64,000 bases of DNA from Kiritimatiellia bacterium (GCA_017514235.1 JAFWKK010000025.1:1-64000), one strand, 5' to 3'; numbered from the stretch's first letter, positions 48,540-57,445 are shown. Notes: generated by a model not told the origin, from the letters alone. Made by a program: numbers and translations.

Positions 48540-50873
48540 ATGAATAACACAGGTAGAATCAAGTTAGCCACTGTGCTTCTGTGCGGCATGCTTGTTGCAA
48601 ACGCGAGCGCACTGACGGTGTCGACGGTATCGCAGGTGACTCGGCCTTCAAGTTCTACGTACGGTGCCGAGCAAATTAGCGGCATAACGTATGCGGGCGG
48701 CAATTTGTTCTATGCCGTGGACGACAACGACAACAAGCTTTATCCGCTTACCCTCGCGATAAACCGTGCCAACGGCTCACTCACAACTTCCGGCATAACA
48801 ATAGGCACGGGCGTCACGATGTCTGATGGCAACGACATGGAGGGTTGCGCATTCGACCCCGCCTCGGGCAAGGTGTGGATTTCCCAGGAGACTAGTGCGC
48901 TCATCAAGGAATATGATCCCTTGACTGGAACTCTCATCCGCTCTGCCCCCGTCCCCGTCGTTCAGAAGCAATATGTTGGCAATTACAGTCTGGAGGCGCT
49001 TACAATTTCTGGCGATGGCATGACCATGTGGACGGCCAACGAAGAGGCTCTGAAAGTCGATGGGCCGCTTGCGACAAACTCCGTCGGTTCCGTCGTCCGC
49101 CTCACGAGGTTCACTCGCGATTCCGTATATGACAACTGGACGCCTAACGGCGAATGGGCTTACGAGACCCAGCCTATTGGCACGGCGAAGGATTCTCACA
49201 CGCGGAGTGGCGTTTCTGGACTCTGTGCGCTTCCGGATGGTGCTCTTCTCGTACTGGAGCGGCGCTGCTACCAGGGTGGCTTTTTTCCAGATTTCAACAT
49301 TCGCGTCTATCAGGTGAATTTCTCGGGTGCAACAGACGTCTCCTTCTTTGCGGCATTGGAGGGTGCATCATATACCAAAACAACGAAGACGTTGCTGTGG
49401 CAGTATACGCACAGCAATGACATGCCGAACTACGAGGGTGTCTGCCTTGGTCCGCGTCTGGATGACGGTTCGTGCACGCTCGTTCTTGTCGGAGATGGTG
49501 GTTCAAGTGCGGAGAAGGGGATTTTCGTCCTCAAGGTATCTGGTCTGGACGTCTGGACGATGTTCTTAGATGCGTTGGCAGAATCCATGTATATGCCATC
49601 AATTGCAGGCTCCAATTACCGTTATTGCAGTGGGGATCAGGTGACGGTTGCGCTTTCAAAATCGGCATCTGACAGCGAGACTGTTATGACACAGGCATCT
49701 TGGACGGTAACCAACCAGCAGAATCAGGTGCTTGCATCCGGTGTTGGCTATGCCGCAACATTTTCAGTCACTAATGACGGTGCTTTGGCATGGAATGTTG
49801 ATTCGCAAGAGTTGGTGTCGCCGATTCTCGGTAACGACTCGTTCGAGGCGTATGCCGCCGGGACGCAGGGCAACACGATCCCCGGCTGGTCGGGAGAGGA
49901 CTCCGAGGTTGTCACGGAGTCGTATGCGCCTGCCGCCGGCTATCCGATGGACCGTGAGTCGCACACGAAGGTGCTGTCTGTGGACGGCGACATGACGCGC
50001 ACGTATCCCGAAGTCGAGACGAACGCGCTGCAGACGCTCGACTTCATGGTGGCGGTGCGCCATGCGCCGTCCGGCAAAGACATACCGGTATCTGGGTCGG
50101 AGGCGAACAACAAGCTCATCGTCGCGTGCAACAGCAATGGCGTGATGTGCGTCAAGTGTACGAAGCCCGGCGGCGTGGCAGGTTGGGCTGAGCTCTCCGG
50201 CACGTCATACGAGAACGATTCATGGGTGCGCGTGACGCTGACGTTCGACTATTCTTCCAACGGCGACGGCAGGGCGTTCGCGCAGGTAAAGCTGAACGGC
50301 GCGGAATGCCCGACGGCGTCCGGCTATGCCTCGCCTACGGACCTTGCGACGGGCGGCAGCTGGTACGAGCTGCTGGCGGTCGGCGAAAAGCGGTGCGTCA
50401 CGGCGCTTGTCGCGTCCGGCAATTGCAAGCTCGACGACATAATGCTTTCGATTGAAGACGTGGCGGAGCCGACCCATATCGATGGCGTTCCCATCGCATG
50501 GCTTGACGCGGTCGGCCTTGGGCGCAATCCGAGCCTGACGTTCCCCGCGAACGTGAAGCCGAACCTGGCGGCGCTCGGCTACACGCTCGGCGATGCGTTC
50601 GACTCTGGCATCGACCTGTCGAAGGACGAGCCGTTCAAGCTTGTCGCCATCACTCTCCTTGCCGACAGGCGCGTCCGGCTCACGTTCAACGGCGTCCGTG
50701 ACGACAAGGATCCATCCGAAGTCTATCACGTCTACGGCATGGAAAAGATAGGCGACGAAGAGACGCTGCTGGCCGGCACATGCGCGCCTGGCGAAGGCCA
50801 TCAGACGACGTGGACGAGCGAACGCGCATCCAACCCGACCAACGGCTTCTTCAGGGTCAGGGCCACCCGATAG
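48540..50873 (+). CDS. secreted phytase-like/esterase-like beta-propeller protein
   Basis: The start at 48540 is supported by AAAGGG 7 nt upstream and gives a signal peptide (IKLATVLLCGMLVANASA). Residues about 20-340 match the phytase-like domain (PF13449-type): QISGITYAGGNLFYAVDD, NDMEGCAFDPASGKVWISQE, YSLEALTISGDGMTMWTANE, GVSGLCALPDGALLVLERRC and MPNYEGVCLGPRLDDGS. These are the acidic DxEG/NxGxEGL positions of that family. Residues about 430-640 resemble a LamG/carbohydrate-binding module, and the C-terminus ends in a TNGFFRVRATR tail. It is 777 residues long. The link with phosphate-ester hydrolysis is family-based only. GC content drops in the first 1.3 kb. Confidence 0.75.
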   Translation: MNNTGRIKLATVLLCGMLVANASALTVSTVSQVTRPSSSTYGAEQISGITYAGGNLFYAVDDNDNKLYPLTLAINRANGSLTTSGITIGTGVTMSDGNDMEGCAFDPASGKVWISQETSALIKEYDPLTGTLIRSAPVPVVQKQYVGNYSLEALTISGDGMTMWTANEEALKVDGPLATNSVGSVVRLTRFTRDSVYDNWTPNGEWAYETQPIGTAKDSHTRSGVSGLCALPDGALLVLERRCYQGGFFPDFNIRVYQVNFSGATDVSFFAALEGASYTKTTKTLLWQYTHSNDMPNYEGVCLGPRLDDGSCTLVLVGDGGSSAEKGIFVLKVSGLDVWTMFLDALAESMYMPSIAGSNYRYCSGDQVTVALSKSASDSETVMTQASWTVTNQQNQVLASGVGYAATFSVTNDGALAWNVDSQELVSPILGNDSFEAYAAGTQGNTIPGWSGEDSEVVTESYAPAAGYPMDRESHTKVLSVDGDMTRTYPEVETNALQTLDFMVAVRHAPSGKDIPVSGSEANNKLIVACNSNGVMCVKCTKPGGVAGWAELSGTSYENDSWVRVTLTFDYSSNGDGRAFAQVKLNGAECPTASGYASPTDLATGGSWYELLAVGEKRCVTALVASGNCKLDDIMLSIEDVAEPTHIDGVPIAWLDAVGLGRNPSLTFPANVKPNLAALGYTLGDAFDSGIDLSKDEPFKLVAITLLADRRVRLTFNGVRDDKDPSEVYHVYGMEKIGDEETLLAGTCAPGEGHQTTWTSERASNPTNGFFRVRATR

Positions 50874-50919
50874 GGCGGGCTTGGCTGTGTTTGACGGACG
50901 TAAATGAGGAGACATAATC

Positions 50920-51702
50920 ATGAAAATAGGATTCTTTGGCGCCGGCAAGATGGCTGAGGGGATTCTCTCGGCGATTCCCGACAAGCGTTCGGTCGTAATG
51001 GCGGAGCGGCTGCCGGAACGCGCGGCGGAACTGGCGGCGAAATACGGCGTCGCCGTCACGTGCGACGTGAAGGAAGTCGCGAAGAAGGCGACGCTCCTGT
51101 TCCTCGCGGTAAAGCCGCAGGACGTGGACGCCGTGGCCGCGGAGGTCAAGCCGCTCCTGAAGCCGGGGCAGACGCTGGTCTCGATCGTGGCCGGTAAGAC
51201 GCTCGCGCGCCTGCGCTCGGCGTTTGGCGCAAAGGCCGGCCTCGTGCGCGTCATGCCGAACCTTGCGCTGCGGGCGAACGCCGGCATGTGCGCCATATGC
51301 GCTACGCCGAAGACGTCAAAATCTGCAGTCGCGGCGGTCGAGGCCATTCTCGGCGGCGCCGGCGCGACGGTGGTGCTGAAGGAGCGTGACTTCGACGCCG
51401 TGACGGCGCTCTCGGGGTCCGGCCCGGCCTATTTCGCGTACATGGAGGAGGCGATGGCCGAAGGCGGCGTGAAGCTCGGGCTCAAGCCTGACGTCGCCCG
51501 TCTTCTTGCGGAGCAGACGATGTACGGCACGGCGAAGTTCCTGCGCGAAAGCGGCATGGCGCTCAGGCCGTTCATAGACGGCGTGTGCACCAAGGGCGGC
51601 ACTACTGCCGCCGGCATGAGGAAACTGGCGAAGCCGGCGTTCAAGAAGATCATAGCCGACACGCTCGCCGCCGCCGCGGCCCGCTCGCGCGAGCTGGCGT
51701 GA
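50920..51702 (+). CDS. proC: pyrroline-5-carboxylate reductase
   Basis: ProC performs the last step of proline synthesis, reducing pyrroline-5-carboxylate with NAD(P)H. The 260-residue protein has the Rossmann motif IGFFGAGKMAEGI, LFLAVKPQDV, VRVMPNLALRANAG, and the family signature ALSGSGPAYFAYMEEAM with GGTTAAGM near the C-terminus. A GAGGAG ribosome site precedes the ATG. It converges with the cupin gene, whose end lies 15 nt away. Confidence 0.96.
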   Translation: MKIGFFGAGKMAEGILSAIPDKRSVVMAERLPERAAELAAKYGVAVTCDVKEVAKKATLLFLAVKPQDVDAVAAEVKPLLKPGQTLVSIVAGKTLARLRSAFGAKAGLVRVMPNLALRANAGMCAICATPKTSKSAVAAVEAILGGAGATVVLKERDFDAVTALSGSGPAYFAYMEEAMAEGGVKLGLKPDVARLLAEQTMYGTAKFLRESGMALRPFIDGVCTKGGTTAAGMRKLAKPAFKKIIADTLAAAAARSRELA

Positions 51703-51717
51703 CGCGCTTGCGCCAGG

Positions 51718-52047
51718 TCAGCTGTTGATTATGAGGGCCATGAAGACGAGGTCTTCGCTCCCGGCCTCGTTGCTCAGCCCGTGCCCGGAGCCGTCGGGCG
51801 TCCATGTGACGTCGCCGGCCTTGACGGTGCGAGTGACGCCGTTGTCGTCGTAGGCGCCGCTGCCGGAGAGAATGAAGTAGCACTCGCCGTTGCCGTGGTG
51901 CTCGTGGAATCCGAGCACCGCGCCGGGCGGCAGCGTGACGCGGGCGAAGAGCCCGCACTTGTCTTTCAGCTGCTCGGGGCCGAGCAGTTTCTCAAGGGTC
52001 ATCGTGCCCTTGCCGCCGTAAGGATTCGTTTCGTAGAAGGTTTCCAT
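51718..52047 (-). CDS. small cupin-domain protein
   Basis: The 109-residue single-domain cupin has both conserved metal motifs: GFHEHHGNGECYFILSGSG (His, His, Glu) and PDGSGHGLSNEAG (His). Its N-terminus METFYETNPYGGKGTMTLEK fixes the start at 52047; a longer frame upstream is not protein-like. Small cupins of this type include sugar isomerases and redox or regulatory proteins, and no substrate can be assigned. A minus-strand T-tract/TAGAAT promoter lies about 65 nt upstream. Confidence 0.88.
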   Translation of the reverse strand: METFYETNPYGGKGTMTLEKLLGPEQLKDKCGLFARVTLPPGAVLGFHEHHGNGECYFILSGSGAYDDNGVTRTVKAGDVTWTPDGSGHGLSNEAGSEDLVFMALIINS

Positions 52048-52111
52048 TTTTTGCCGTCCTCTTTTCCTGTCCCGCCGTCGCGACTCGCATCGCGCATGGG
52101 ATGATGCATTG

Positions 52112-52125
52112 ATTCTACCAAAAAA
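52112..52125 (-). promoter_or_regulatory. cupin gene promoter
   Basis: On the minus strand the sequence reads TTTTTTGGTAGAAT, the same T-tract/TGG/-10 layout as other promoters here, with TAGAAT at 52117-52112. The leader to the cupin ATG is about 60 nt. Confidence 0.5.
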
Positions 52126-52160
52126 GGCCATGTGCCGCAACCGTCCGGCCGGGACAATGT

Positions 52161-52168
52161 GGTATAAT
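52161..52168 (+). promoter_or_regulatory. ung promoter
   Basis: GGTATAAT ends 7 nt before an ATG at 52176 that opens a five-codon frame (MEGAR, stop at 52193). The TGA of this mini-frame overlaps the ung ATG (52190). GGAGGG inside the mini-frame is also the ung ribosome site. Confidence 0.6.
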
Positions 52169-52189
52169 ACGCGGCATGGAGGGTGCCCG

Positions 52190-52867
52190 ATGAAAAAGGA
52201 AGTGCGCATGGAAGAAAGCTGGAAGCGTGTGCTTGCGGCAGAATTCGACAAGCCCTATTTTGCAGAGCTAGCCGATTTCGTGCGCGGAGCCTATGCGTCA
52301 GGGCGGTGCTATCCGCCGGCGAAGCTGATCTTCAACGCCTTCGACCGCACTCCGTTCGACAAGGTGAAGGTCGTGATTCTCGGGCAGGACCCGTATCACG
52401 AGCCGGGGCAGGCGCAGGGACTGGCCTTCTACGTGCCGCCGGAAGTGCAGACGCCGCCTTCGCTGGCGAACATAGCGAAGGAACTTGAATCGGACGTCGG
52501 CGGGGCGGGCTGCGCGATACCGGACCTTATGAGCTGGGCGGACCAGGGCGTGCTGCTGCTGAACGCGACGCTTACAGTCGCCGCGCACCGCGCCGCCTCC
52601 CACCAGGGCCGCGGCTGGGAAACTTTTACAGACGCGGCGGTGCGGGCGCTTGCCGAGGGGCGCGAACACCTTGTCTTTCTGCTCTGGGGGGCGTCGGCGC
52701 AGCGCAAGGGCGCGTTCATCGACCGCGCACGGCACTGCGTGATAGAATCGCCGCACCCGTCGCCGCTCTCCGCTTTCCGGGGCTTCTTCGGGTCTCGCCC
52801 GTTCTCGAGGGCGAACGCATATCTTGTCGCGCACGGCGTCGCGCCGATCGCATGGCTGCCGTCATGA
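52190..52867 (+). CDS. ung: uracil-DNA glycosylase (family 1)
   Basis: Ung removes uracil from DNA to start base excision repair. The 225-residue product has the catalytic water-activating loop VVILGQDPYHEPGQAQGLAF, LLLNATLTV, LLWGASAQRKG and the minor-groove loop HPSPLSAFRGFFG. It is the usual length. The ATG at 52190 has GGAGGG 6 nt upstream. The downstream membrane-protease gene overlaps its stop (ATGA). Confidence 0.97.
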   Translation: MKKEVRMEESWKRVLAAEFDKPYFAELADFVRGAYASGRCYPPAKLIFNAFDRTPFDKVKVVILGQDPYHEPGQAQGLAFYVPPEVQTPPSLANIAKELESDVGGAGCAIPDLMSWADQGVLLLNATLTVAAHRAASHQGRGWETFTDAAVRALAEGREHLVFLLWGASAQRKGAFIDRARHCVIESPHPSPLSAFRGFFGSRPFSRANAYLVAHGVAPIAWLPS

Positions 52868-53448
52868 CGAAGGCGGCCTGGCTGATCGCGCCCTATGCGG
52901 CGTGGATGGTTCTGATGACGGTGCTGCCGGCTACGGCGGCCGGCTACGCGGTGCGCTCCGCGGCTACGGCGGCGTTGCTCGCGCCGACGCTGTACGCCTG
53001 GGTTGCGGGCGGTTGCCGCGGCTTTTCGAAGTCGCTGAAATGGGGCGTGCCGGCCGGGCTTGCCGTGTTCGCAGCCTGGATATTGCCGGAGCAGTTCGGC
53101 TGGGAGTGGTACCGGCGCTTCTTCATGTTCGGCGAGGGGGGAACGCAGTCTCTCGCCGAGACCGGCACGGCCCTGCTGGCGGTTCGTCTCGCAGGCAGCG
53201 CGTTCGTCATAGCCGTGGCAGAGGAGCTTTTCTTCCGTCGGTGGCTCATGGGCTTCGCAGGGTTCTGGTGGACGGTCGGCCTGTTTGCCGTAGAGCACGA
53301 CCGTTGGCTGGCAGGGGCCGTCGCCGGAGCCGCGTACGGCTTCCTCTGCCTGCGGCGGGGACTGGGAGCGGCGATAGCCGCGCATGTCACGACAAACCTC
53401 GTGCTCGGGCTCTGGGTGCTCCGCACCGGGCAATGGCAATTTTGGTAA
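52864..53448 (+). CDS. CAAX-protease-like membrane protein of the exosortase-associated type
   Basis: The 194-residue protein has about six hydrophobic helices and the CPBP/CAAX signature: EELFFRRWL (residues about 121-129, Glu-Glu and Arg), AVEHDRWLAG, and AAHVTTNLVLGLWVL (His and Asn). The ending TGQWQFW resembles the CAAX-prenyl-protease-related proteins that accompany exosortase/PEP-CTERM systems, and a PEP-CTERM protein is encoded at 33478. No exosortase gene is in the window. The substrate is unknown. The start at 52864 overlaps the ung stop; ATG 52852 is an alternative. Confidence 0.8.
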   Translation: MTKAAWLIAPYAAWMVLMTVLPATAAGYAVRSAATAALLAPTLYAWVAGGCRGFSKSLKWGVPAGLAVFAAWILPEQFGWEWYRRFFMFGEGGTQSLAETGTALLAVRLAGSAFVIAVAEELFFRRWLMGFAGFWWTVGLFAVEHDRWLAGAVAGAAYGFLCLRRGLGAAIAAHVTTNLVLGLWVLRTGQWQFW

Positions 53449-53456
53449 GGTTGTGC

Positions 53457-53462
53457 TATAAT
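53457..53462 (+). promoter_or_regulatory. -10 box of the NagB-like gene
   Basis: TTGTGCTATAAT carries TATAAT at 53457-53462. GAAAGGA lies 10 nt before the ATG at 53498, so this transcript has a normal leader of about 28 nt. Confidence 0.5.
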
Positions 53463-53497
53463 AACCGCATCACAAAAAAAGAAAGGACAATCCAACC

Positions 53498-54442
53498 ATG
53501 GATTTTGCTTCGACAGTGAAAGGCTCCCTTCTCGAGGGCTTCTACCCGAAGGGCTGGGACATGAAGAAGATCGACAGGTGCTGCGCCAACAAGCCGGCTG
53601 ACGTCTGCAAGCCGCAGAAGTTCTGGAACAAGGCGTTCGAGCCGGTCCAGTGCGACAATCTCGTCGAGTTCGAGGTCAAGATGGGCCACGAGATCGCGAG
53701 CGAGGTCAAGAAGGCGAAGGACGCCGGCAGGAAGATCGCGTTCATCCTGCCGGTCGGCCCGATGGGCATGTACAAGTGGGCAGTCTACTTCCTGAAGGAG
53801 TGGAACGTCGACTGCAAGCACGTGTGGTGCTTCAACATGGACGAGTGGGCCGACGGCAAGGGCAACACGCTCGTGGGCAACGCGTCGTTCCAGTACGCGA
53901 TGGAGCAGGCGTTCTACAATCCGCTCGGCAAGCTGACCGTGCCGAAGGACCATCGCAACTTCGCGACGAAGACCAACCTGCCCACGTACCCGGCTAAGAT
54001 CGCGGCGCTCAAGAAGGAGGGCGCCAAGCTCGTGCTCGTCTACGGCATCGGCCGCATGTGCCACATCGCGTTCTGGGAGCCGACGATCGGCGCCGAGTTC
54101 AAGACCGACGCGGAGTGGAAGAAGCAGCCCTACCGCATCGCGGTGCAGCTTCATCCGCTCACGATCGAGCAGAACGCGCAGACGTCGTTCAAGAGCCGCA
54201 CGACGCTCGTGCCGTGCCGCGCCAACACGATGGGGCCCGGACTCATGTTCCAGGCCGACTACGCGATCGGCGGCGCCGACGGAACGTTCGGCCGCGGAAT
54301 GCAGTGGCAGGGAATGTCGCTGTGGATGACGCTCCGCTACGGGCCTACGCGCTGGATCACGTCCAGCTGGATCCCGACGCTTCCCGGGCGACTGTTCTTC
54401 CTGAAGGAACTCGCCGGCCCGCTGATCGCCGAGGCCAACTGA
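53498..54442 (+). CDS. NagB-like (glucosamine-6-phosphate deaminase family) protein, divergent
   Basis: The 314-residue protein has the fold signatures of the sugar-phosphate isomerase/NagB family: [27 protein letters not shown] (the first catalytic Asp), and [14 protein letters not shown]. In E. coli NagB the last motif is GVGNDGHIAFNEP, where Asp141, His143 and Glu148 form the catalytic relay. Here the Asp position is Met, while His and Glu remain. It is also about 45 residues longer than NagB. It may act on another sugar phosphate or be regulatory. A strong terminator follows. Confidence 0.75.
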   Translation: MDFASTVKGSLLEGFYPKGWDMKKIDRCCANKPADVCKPQKFWNKAFEPVQCDNLVEFEVKMGHEIASEVKKAKDAGRKIAFILPVGPMGMYKWAVYFLKEWNVDCKHVWCFNMDEWADGKGNTLVGNASFQYAMEQAFYNPLGKLTVPKDHRNFATKTNLPTYPAKIAALKKEGAKLVLVYGIGRMCHIAFWEPTIGAEFKTDAEWKKQPYRIAVQLHPLTIEQNAQTSFKSRTTLVPCRANTMGPGLMFQADYAIGGADGTFGRGMQWQGMSLWMTLRYGPTRWITSSWIPTLPGRLFFLKELAGPLIAEAN

Positions 54443-54457
54443 CGTTTGGGCGACCAA

Positions 54458-54496
54458 GGCGCTGTCGGGCGATTCCCGGCAGCGCCGCCGTTTTTT
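54458..54496 (+). terminator. terminator after the NagB-like gene
   Basis: GGCGCTGTCGGG (54458-54469) pairs in 11 of 12 positions with CCCGGCAGCGCC (54475-54486), with a 5-nt loop and six T residues at 54491-54496. The T-run forms part of the ddl promoter. Confidence 0.85.
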
Positions 54497-54504
54497 GGTA
54501 TAAT
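54491..54504 (+). promoter_or_regulatory. ddl promoter, predicted leaderless
   Basis: TTTTTTGGTATAAT ends 7 nt before the ATG at 54512 (and 4 nt before an ATG at 54509). There is no room for a ribosome binding site. The T-run belongs to the upstream terminator. Confidence 0.65.
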
Positions 54505-54511
54505 GCGGATG

Positions 54512-55411
54512 ATGAAGCGGATTGCCGTATTGATGGGCGGAGTGTCGAGCGAACGCGACGTGTCCGTCCAGTCCGGGGAGAACGTCGTTCGCGCGCTCGC
54601 GTCGCTGGGCACCTACGACGTCGTGCCCGTCGTGCTGGACGAGGAGAGCCTCGACGCGATGCCGAAGGACGTGGATGCCGTCTATATCGCGCTGCATGGC
54701 GGCTGGGGCGAGAACGGCGGCGTGCAGGCCGCGCTTAACGGGCTGAACATACCCTACACCGGTCCCGGGGTGCTTGCCTCGCAGGTTGCGATGGACAAGG
54801 TGAAGACGAAGATGGTGCTGGAGATGAAGAACGTCCCTACGGCTGCGTGGGGGCTTGCGGGGCCGGACGCTGCGGTTAGCCCGCTGCCGCTGCCTGTCGT
54901 GGTCAAGCCGCCGTGCGACGGCTCGTCCGTAGGCATCAGCAAGGTTGCCCGTCCCGAGGAGTGGAAGCGTGCGCTGGACCTGGCGTTTTCGGCGCAGGGC
55001 AGCGAGAAGCCTGTGCTTGTGGAGGAGTTTGTGCCCGGGCGCGAGTTCACCGTGGCCGTGGTCGACGGGGAGGCGTGGCCGGTTCTGGAGATAGTCGCTC
55101 CCGGAGGCTGGTACGGCTACGAGGAGAAGTATGTCTCGGACGAGACGCGCTACCCGTTTCTCGAGGAGGGCGACCTTGCGAAGAAGCTGCGCCAGACAGC
55201 CATCGACGCCTACCGTGCGGTCGGCTGCAGGGGCGTGACGCGCGTGGACTTCCGCGTTTCCCCGCTGGGACGGTGCTACGTCCTGGAGCTCAACACCTCT
55301 CCAGGGTTCACGGCGCATTCGCTCGTGCCGAAGGCGGGAATGCATACGGGCCTTACGTTTGCGGGCGTATGCGACCGGATACTGCAGTCTGCAGCCGTTG
55401 ACCGTACATGA
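54512..55411 (+). CDS. ddl: D-alanine--D-alanine ligase
   Basis: Ddl joins two D-Ala for peptidoglycan precursors. The 299-residue ATP-grasp protein shows MKRIAVLMGGVSSERDVSVQ, YIALHGGWGENGGVQA, VVVKPPCDGSSVGISKV, VLVEEFVPGREFTV, and the Mg-binding end VDFRVSPLGRCYVLELNTSP. It heads the ddl-ftsQ-ftsA-ftsZ cluster and its stop overlaps ftsQ by 4 nt. ATG 54509 or 54512 is used; the second matches homologues and falls on the predicted transcription start. Confidence 0.96.
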   Translation: MKRIAVLMGGVSSERDVSVQSGENVVRALASLGTYDVVPVVLDEESLDAMPKDVDAVYIALHGGWGENGGVQAALNGLNIPYTGPGVLASQVAMDKVKTKMVLEMKNVPTAAWGLAGPDAAVSPLPLPVVVKPPCDGSSVGISKVARPEEWKRALDLAFSAQGSEKPVLVEEFVPGREFTVAVVDGEAWPVLEIVAPGGWYGYEEKYVSDETRYPFLEEGDLAKKLRQTAIDAYRAVGCRGVTRVDFRVSPLGRCYVLELNTSPGFTAHSLVPKAGMHTGLTFAGVCDRILQSAAVDRT

Positions 55412-56232
55412 AGGCGAACAAGATAGAGTCGGGGAGCCGTCCGCGCGGTCCGGCGCTGATAGCGGCGCTCGTCGTGGTCCTTGCGGTGCTGGTCGCTGCG
55501 TTGCTCGGCTTCGGCAAGCTGCGCGACATCTATTTGGAGCAATGCGTCATTACCGACATGGCGGAGCAGGTCTCGATCACGTCCGGTAAGATGGTCAAGG
55601 AGGACGTGCTTGCGGAGAACCTAGGCCTTCGCGTCGGGGCGAACCTTGCGCTCATTGACTTCTCCAAGAAGCGCGAGGAGGTCCTGCAGAGGATCCCGAC
55701 GCTGAGGTCCGTCTCAGTCTCTCGACGGCTGCCGAACAAGATCGTGGTCGTCGCCGAGGAGCGTACGCCTATAGCGAAGATGGGCCTGCGCGGACACCGC
55801 GGGCTGACGGGCAGGGTGGTGGACGCCGAGGGGGTGGTCTTTCCCTGCATGCGCGGCACGATGCTGCTGCCTACGATCGTCGAGCCGATGGCCCCCGGAA
55901 CGGCGATCGGGCACCGGCTGACGGGGCGTGCGCAGGCTGCGCTTCGCCTGATCGTGACGTGCCGCGAGCCGCAGTTCCTGGAGCTGGGAGTGCAGGACGT
56001 GGACGTCTCCCGCCCCGATTACCTGCTTGCGACGCTCGGCGCCAATTACGCGAGGGTCAAGATCGCATGGGAAGGCATGGACGACGACCGGGCGCCGCAC
56101 GCCGCCGAAGACCTTTCCTGCCGCCTGACGGAGCTCCTGAAGGCAATCCGCAGCGGCGCGGCCGGCCAGGTCCGGCTCTGGAACGCCACTTTGCCACACC
56201 GCATATTCGCCGACCCCGAACGGACGAACTGA
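55408..56232 (+). CDS. ftsQ: cell division protein FtsQ
   Basis: FtsQ is a bitopic divisome protein that links FtsA/FtsZ with late periplasmic components. The 274-residue product has a short basic cytoplasmic tail, one membrane helix (ALIAALVVVLAVLVAALLGF) and a POTRA-like domain (about residues 45-125, with LPNKIVVVAEERTPIAKMGL, the conserved R-P/L-P-N-x-I-x-V pattern). The FtsQ beta domain follows, containing RVVDAEGVVFP. Identification relies on that pattern plus its place between ddl and ftsA. Confidence 0.9.
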   Translation: MKANKIESGSRPRGPALIAALVVVLAVLVAALLGFGKLRDIYLEQCVITDMAEQVSITSGKMVKEDVLAENLGLRVGANLALIDFSKKREEVLQRIPTLRSVSVSRRLPNKIVVVAEERTPIAKMGLRGHRGLTGRVVDAEGVVFPCMRGTMLLPTIVEPMAPGTAIGHRLTGRAQAALRLIVTCREPQFLELGVQDVDVSRPDYLLATLGANYARVKIAWEGMDDDRAPHAAEDLSCRLTELLKAIRSGAAGQVRLWNATLPHRIFADPERTN

Positions 56233-56236
56233 AGCC

Positions 56237-57445
56237 ATGAACAACATCTACGCGGCGCTTGAGCTCGGAACCACACGGACGGTTCTCGCCATCGGCGAGG
56301 CCGAGACGGGCGGCCGCCTCAAGGTTACCTGCCATGCCGAGACGCCGTCCGCAGGCGTTCGCAAGAGCCAGATACTGAACATTCAGGACGCGACGCAGTC
56401 AATCCGTTCCGTACTGCGCGAGATCGAGCGCAAGCAGGAGGCGTCCGGCGCGAAGATCACCATCGGCAACGCCTTTCTGGTCGTCTCCGGGCAGCACGTG
56501 CGGGCGGATCCGTTTTCCGCTCCGGTGCAGGTCGAGGGTGCGCGCGTCACCGCCGAGGACATGGAGGCGGCCATACGCGCCGCGCACTCGATGCCGACGT
56601 CGCGCGACCGCGAGCTCCTCGACATCGTGGAGCAGGACTACGTGCTGGACAGCATGGGCGGCATTCCTTCCCCGAAGGGCATGGCGGGGCGGCTGCTGCG
56701 GCTGAACACGCTGCATGTCCACGGCGACCGCAACCGCATCCAGGACGCCCGGACCGCGGCCGACGCGGCCCATCTCGAGATACGTGACCCGCTTTTCGCG
56801 ACGACGTGCGCCGCAGAGGCGGTGCTTGAGGACCACGAGCGGAAGAACGGGGTGCTCCTCATCGACCTCGGCGGAGGTTCCACCGGCTATGCCGTGTACT
56901 CCGACGGGTACCTTGCCGCGATGGAGGTTATCGGCGTCGGCGGCGACCACGTCACCAACGACATCGCCCATGCGTTCCAGACGACGAACACCCAGGCCGA
57001 GGGCCTGAAGATCCGCGAGGCCAGCGCGACGGTCGGCGGCGACGACGGCGCGTCCGCCCGCGTCAGGGTCGATCCAGGCGAGAACACGCTGCTTGACAAC
57101 CGGACGATTTCGCGGCGTGCGCTCAACGTCGTCGTCAACGCCCGCCTGCTGGAGCTCTTCACGGTGATCCGCGAAAGGCTGGAAGAGCTGGATCTCGTCC
57201 ACCGCCTGCATGCCGGCGTCGTCCTCGTGGGCGGAGGAGCCCGCATGCGCAACATCGACGCCCTTGCCGAGCAGGCGTTCGGCGCGAGCGTTCGCCCCGG
57301 GCGGCCGATACACGTGGACGGGCTTGACGAGGAGCCGTTCGCGCCGTCATACGCGGCGATCGCCGGCGCATTGCTTTACGCCCACCGCAACTACGAGGAG
57401 AAGTCGATACTTGACGGACTTCTCGGGAGGTTCTTCAGCAGATGA
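56237..57445 (+). CDS. ftsA: cell division protein FtsA
   Basis: FtsA is an actin-like ATPase that tethers FtsZ to the membrane. The 402-residue protein has the phosphate-1 motif YAALELGTTRTVLAIGEA, an SHS2/1C-like insert (HVRADPFSAPVQVEG), the phosphate-2 motif GVLLIDLGGGSTGYAVYSDG, and VVLVGGGARMRNIDALAEQA near the adenosine site. The end LDGLLGRFFSR is an amphipathic membrane-targeting helix. It begins 4 nt after ftsQ and overlaps ftsZ by 4 nt. Confidence 0.95.
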   Translation: MNNIYAALELGTTRTVLAIGEAETGGRLKVTCHAETPSAGVRKSQILNIQDATQSIRSVLREIERKQEASGAKITIGNAFLVVSGQHVRADPFSAPVQVEGARVTAEDMEAAIRAAHSMPTSRDRELLDIVEQDYVLDSMGGIPSPKGMAGRLLRLNTLHVHGDRNRIQDARTAADAAHLEIRDPLFATTCAAEAVLEDHERKNGVLLIDLGGGSTGYAVYSDGYLAAMEVIGVGGDHVTNDIAHAFQTTNTQAEGLKIREASATVGGDDGASARVRVDPGENTLLDNRTISRRALNVVVNARLLELFTVIRERLEELDLVHRLHAGVVLVGGGARMRNIDALAEQAFGASVRPGRPIHVDGLDEEPFAPSYAAIAGALLYAHRNYEEKSILDGLLGRFFSR

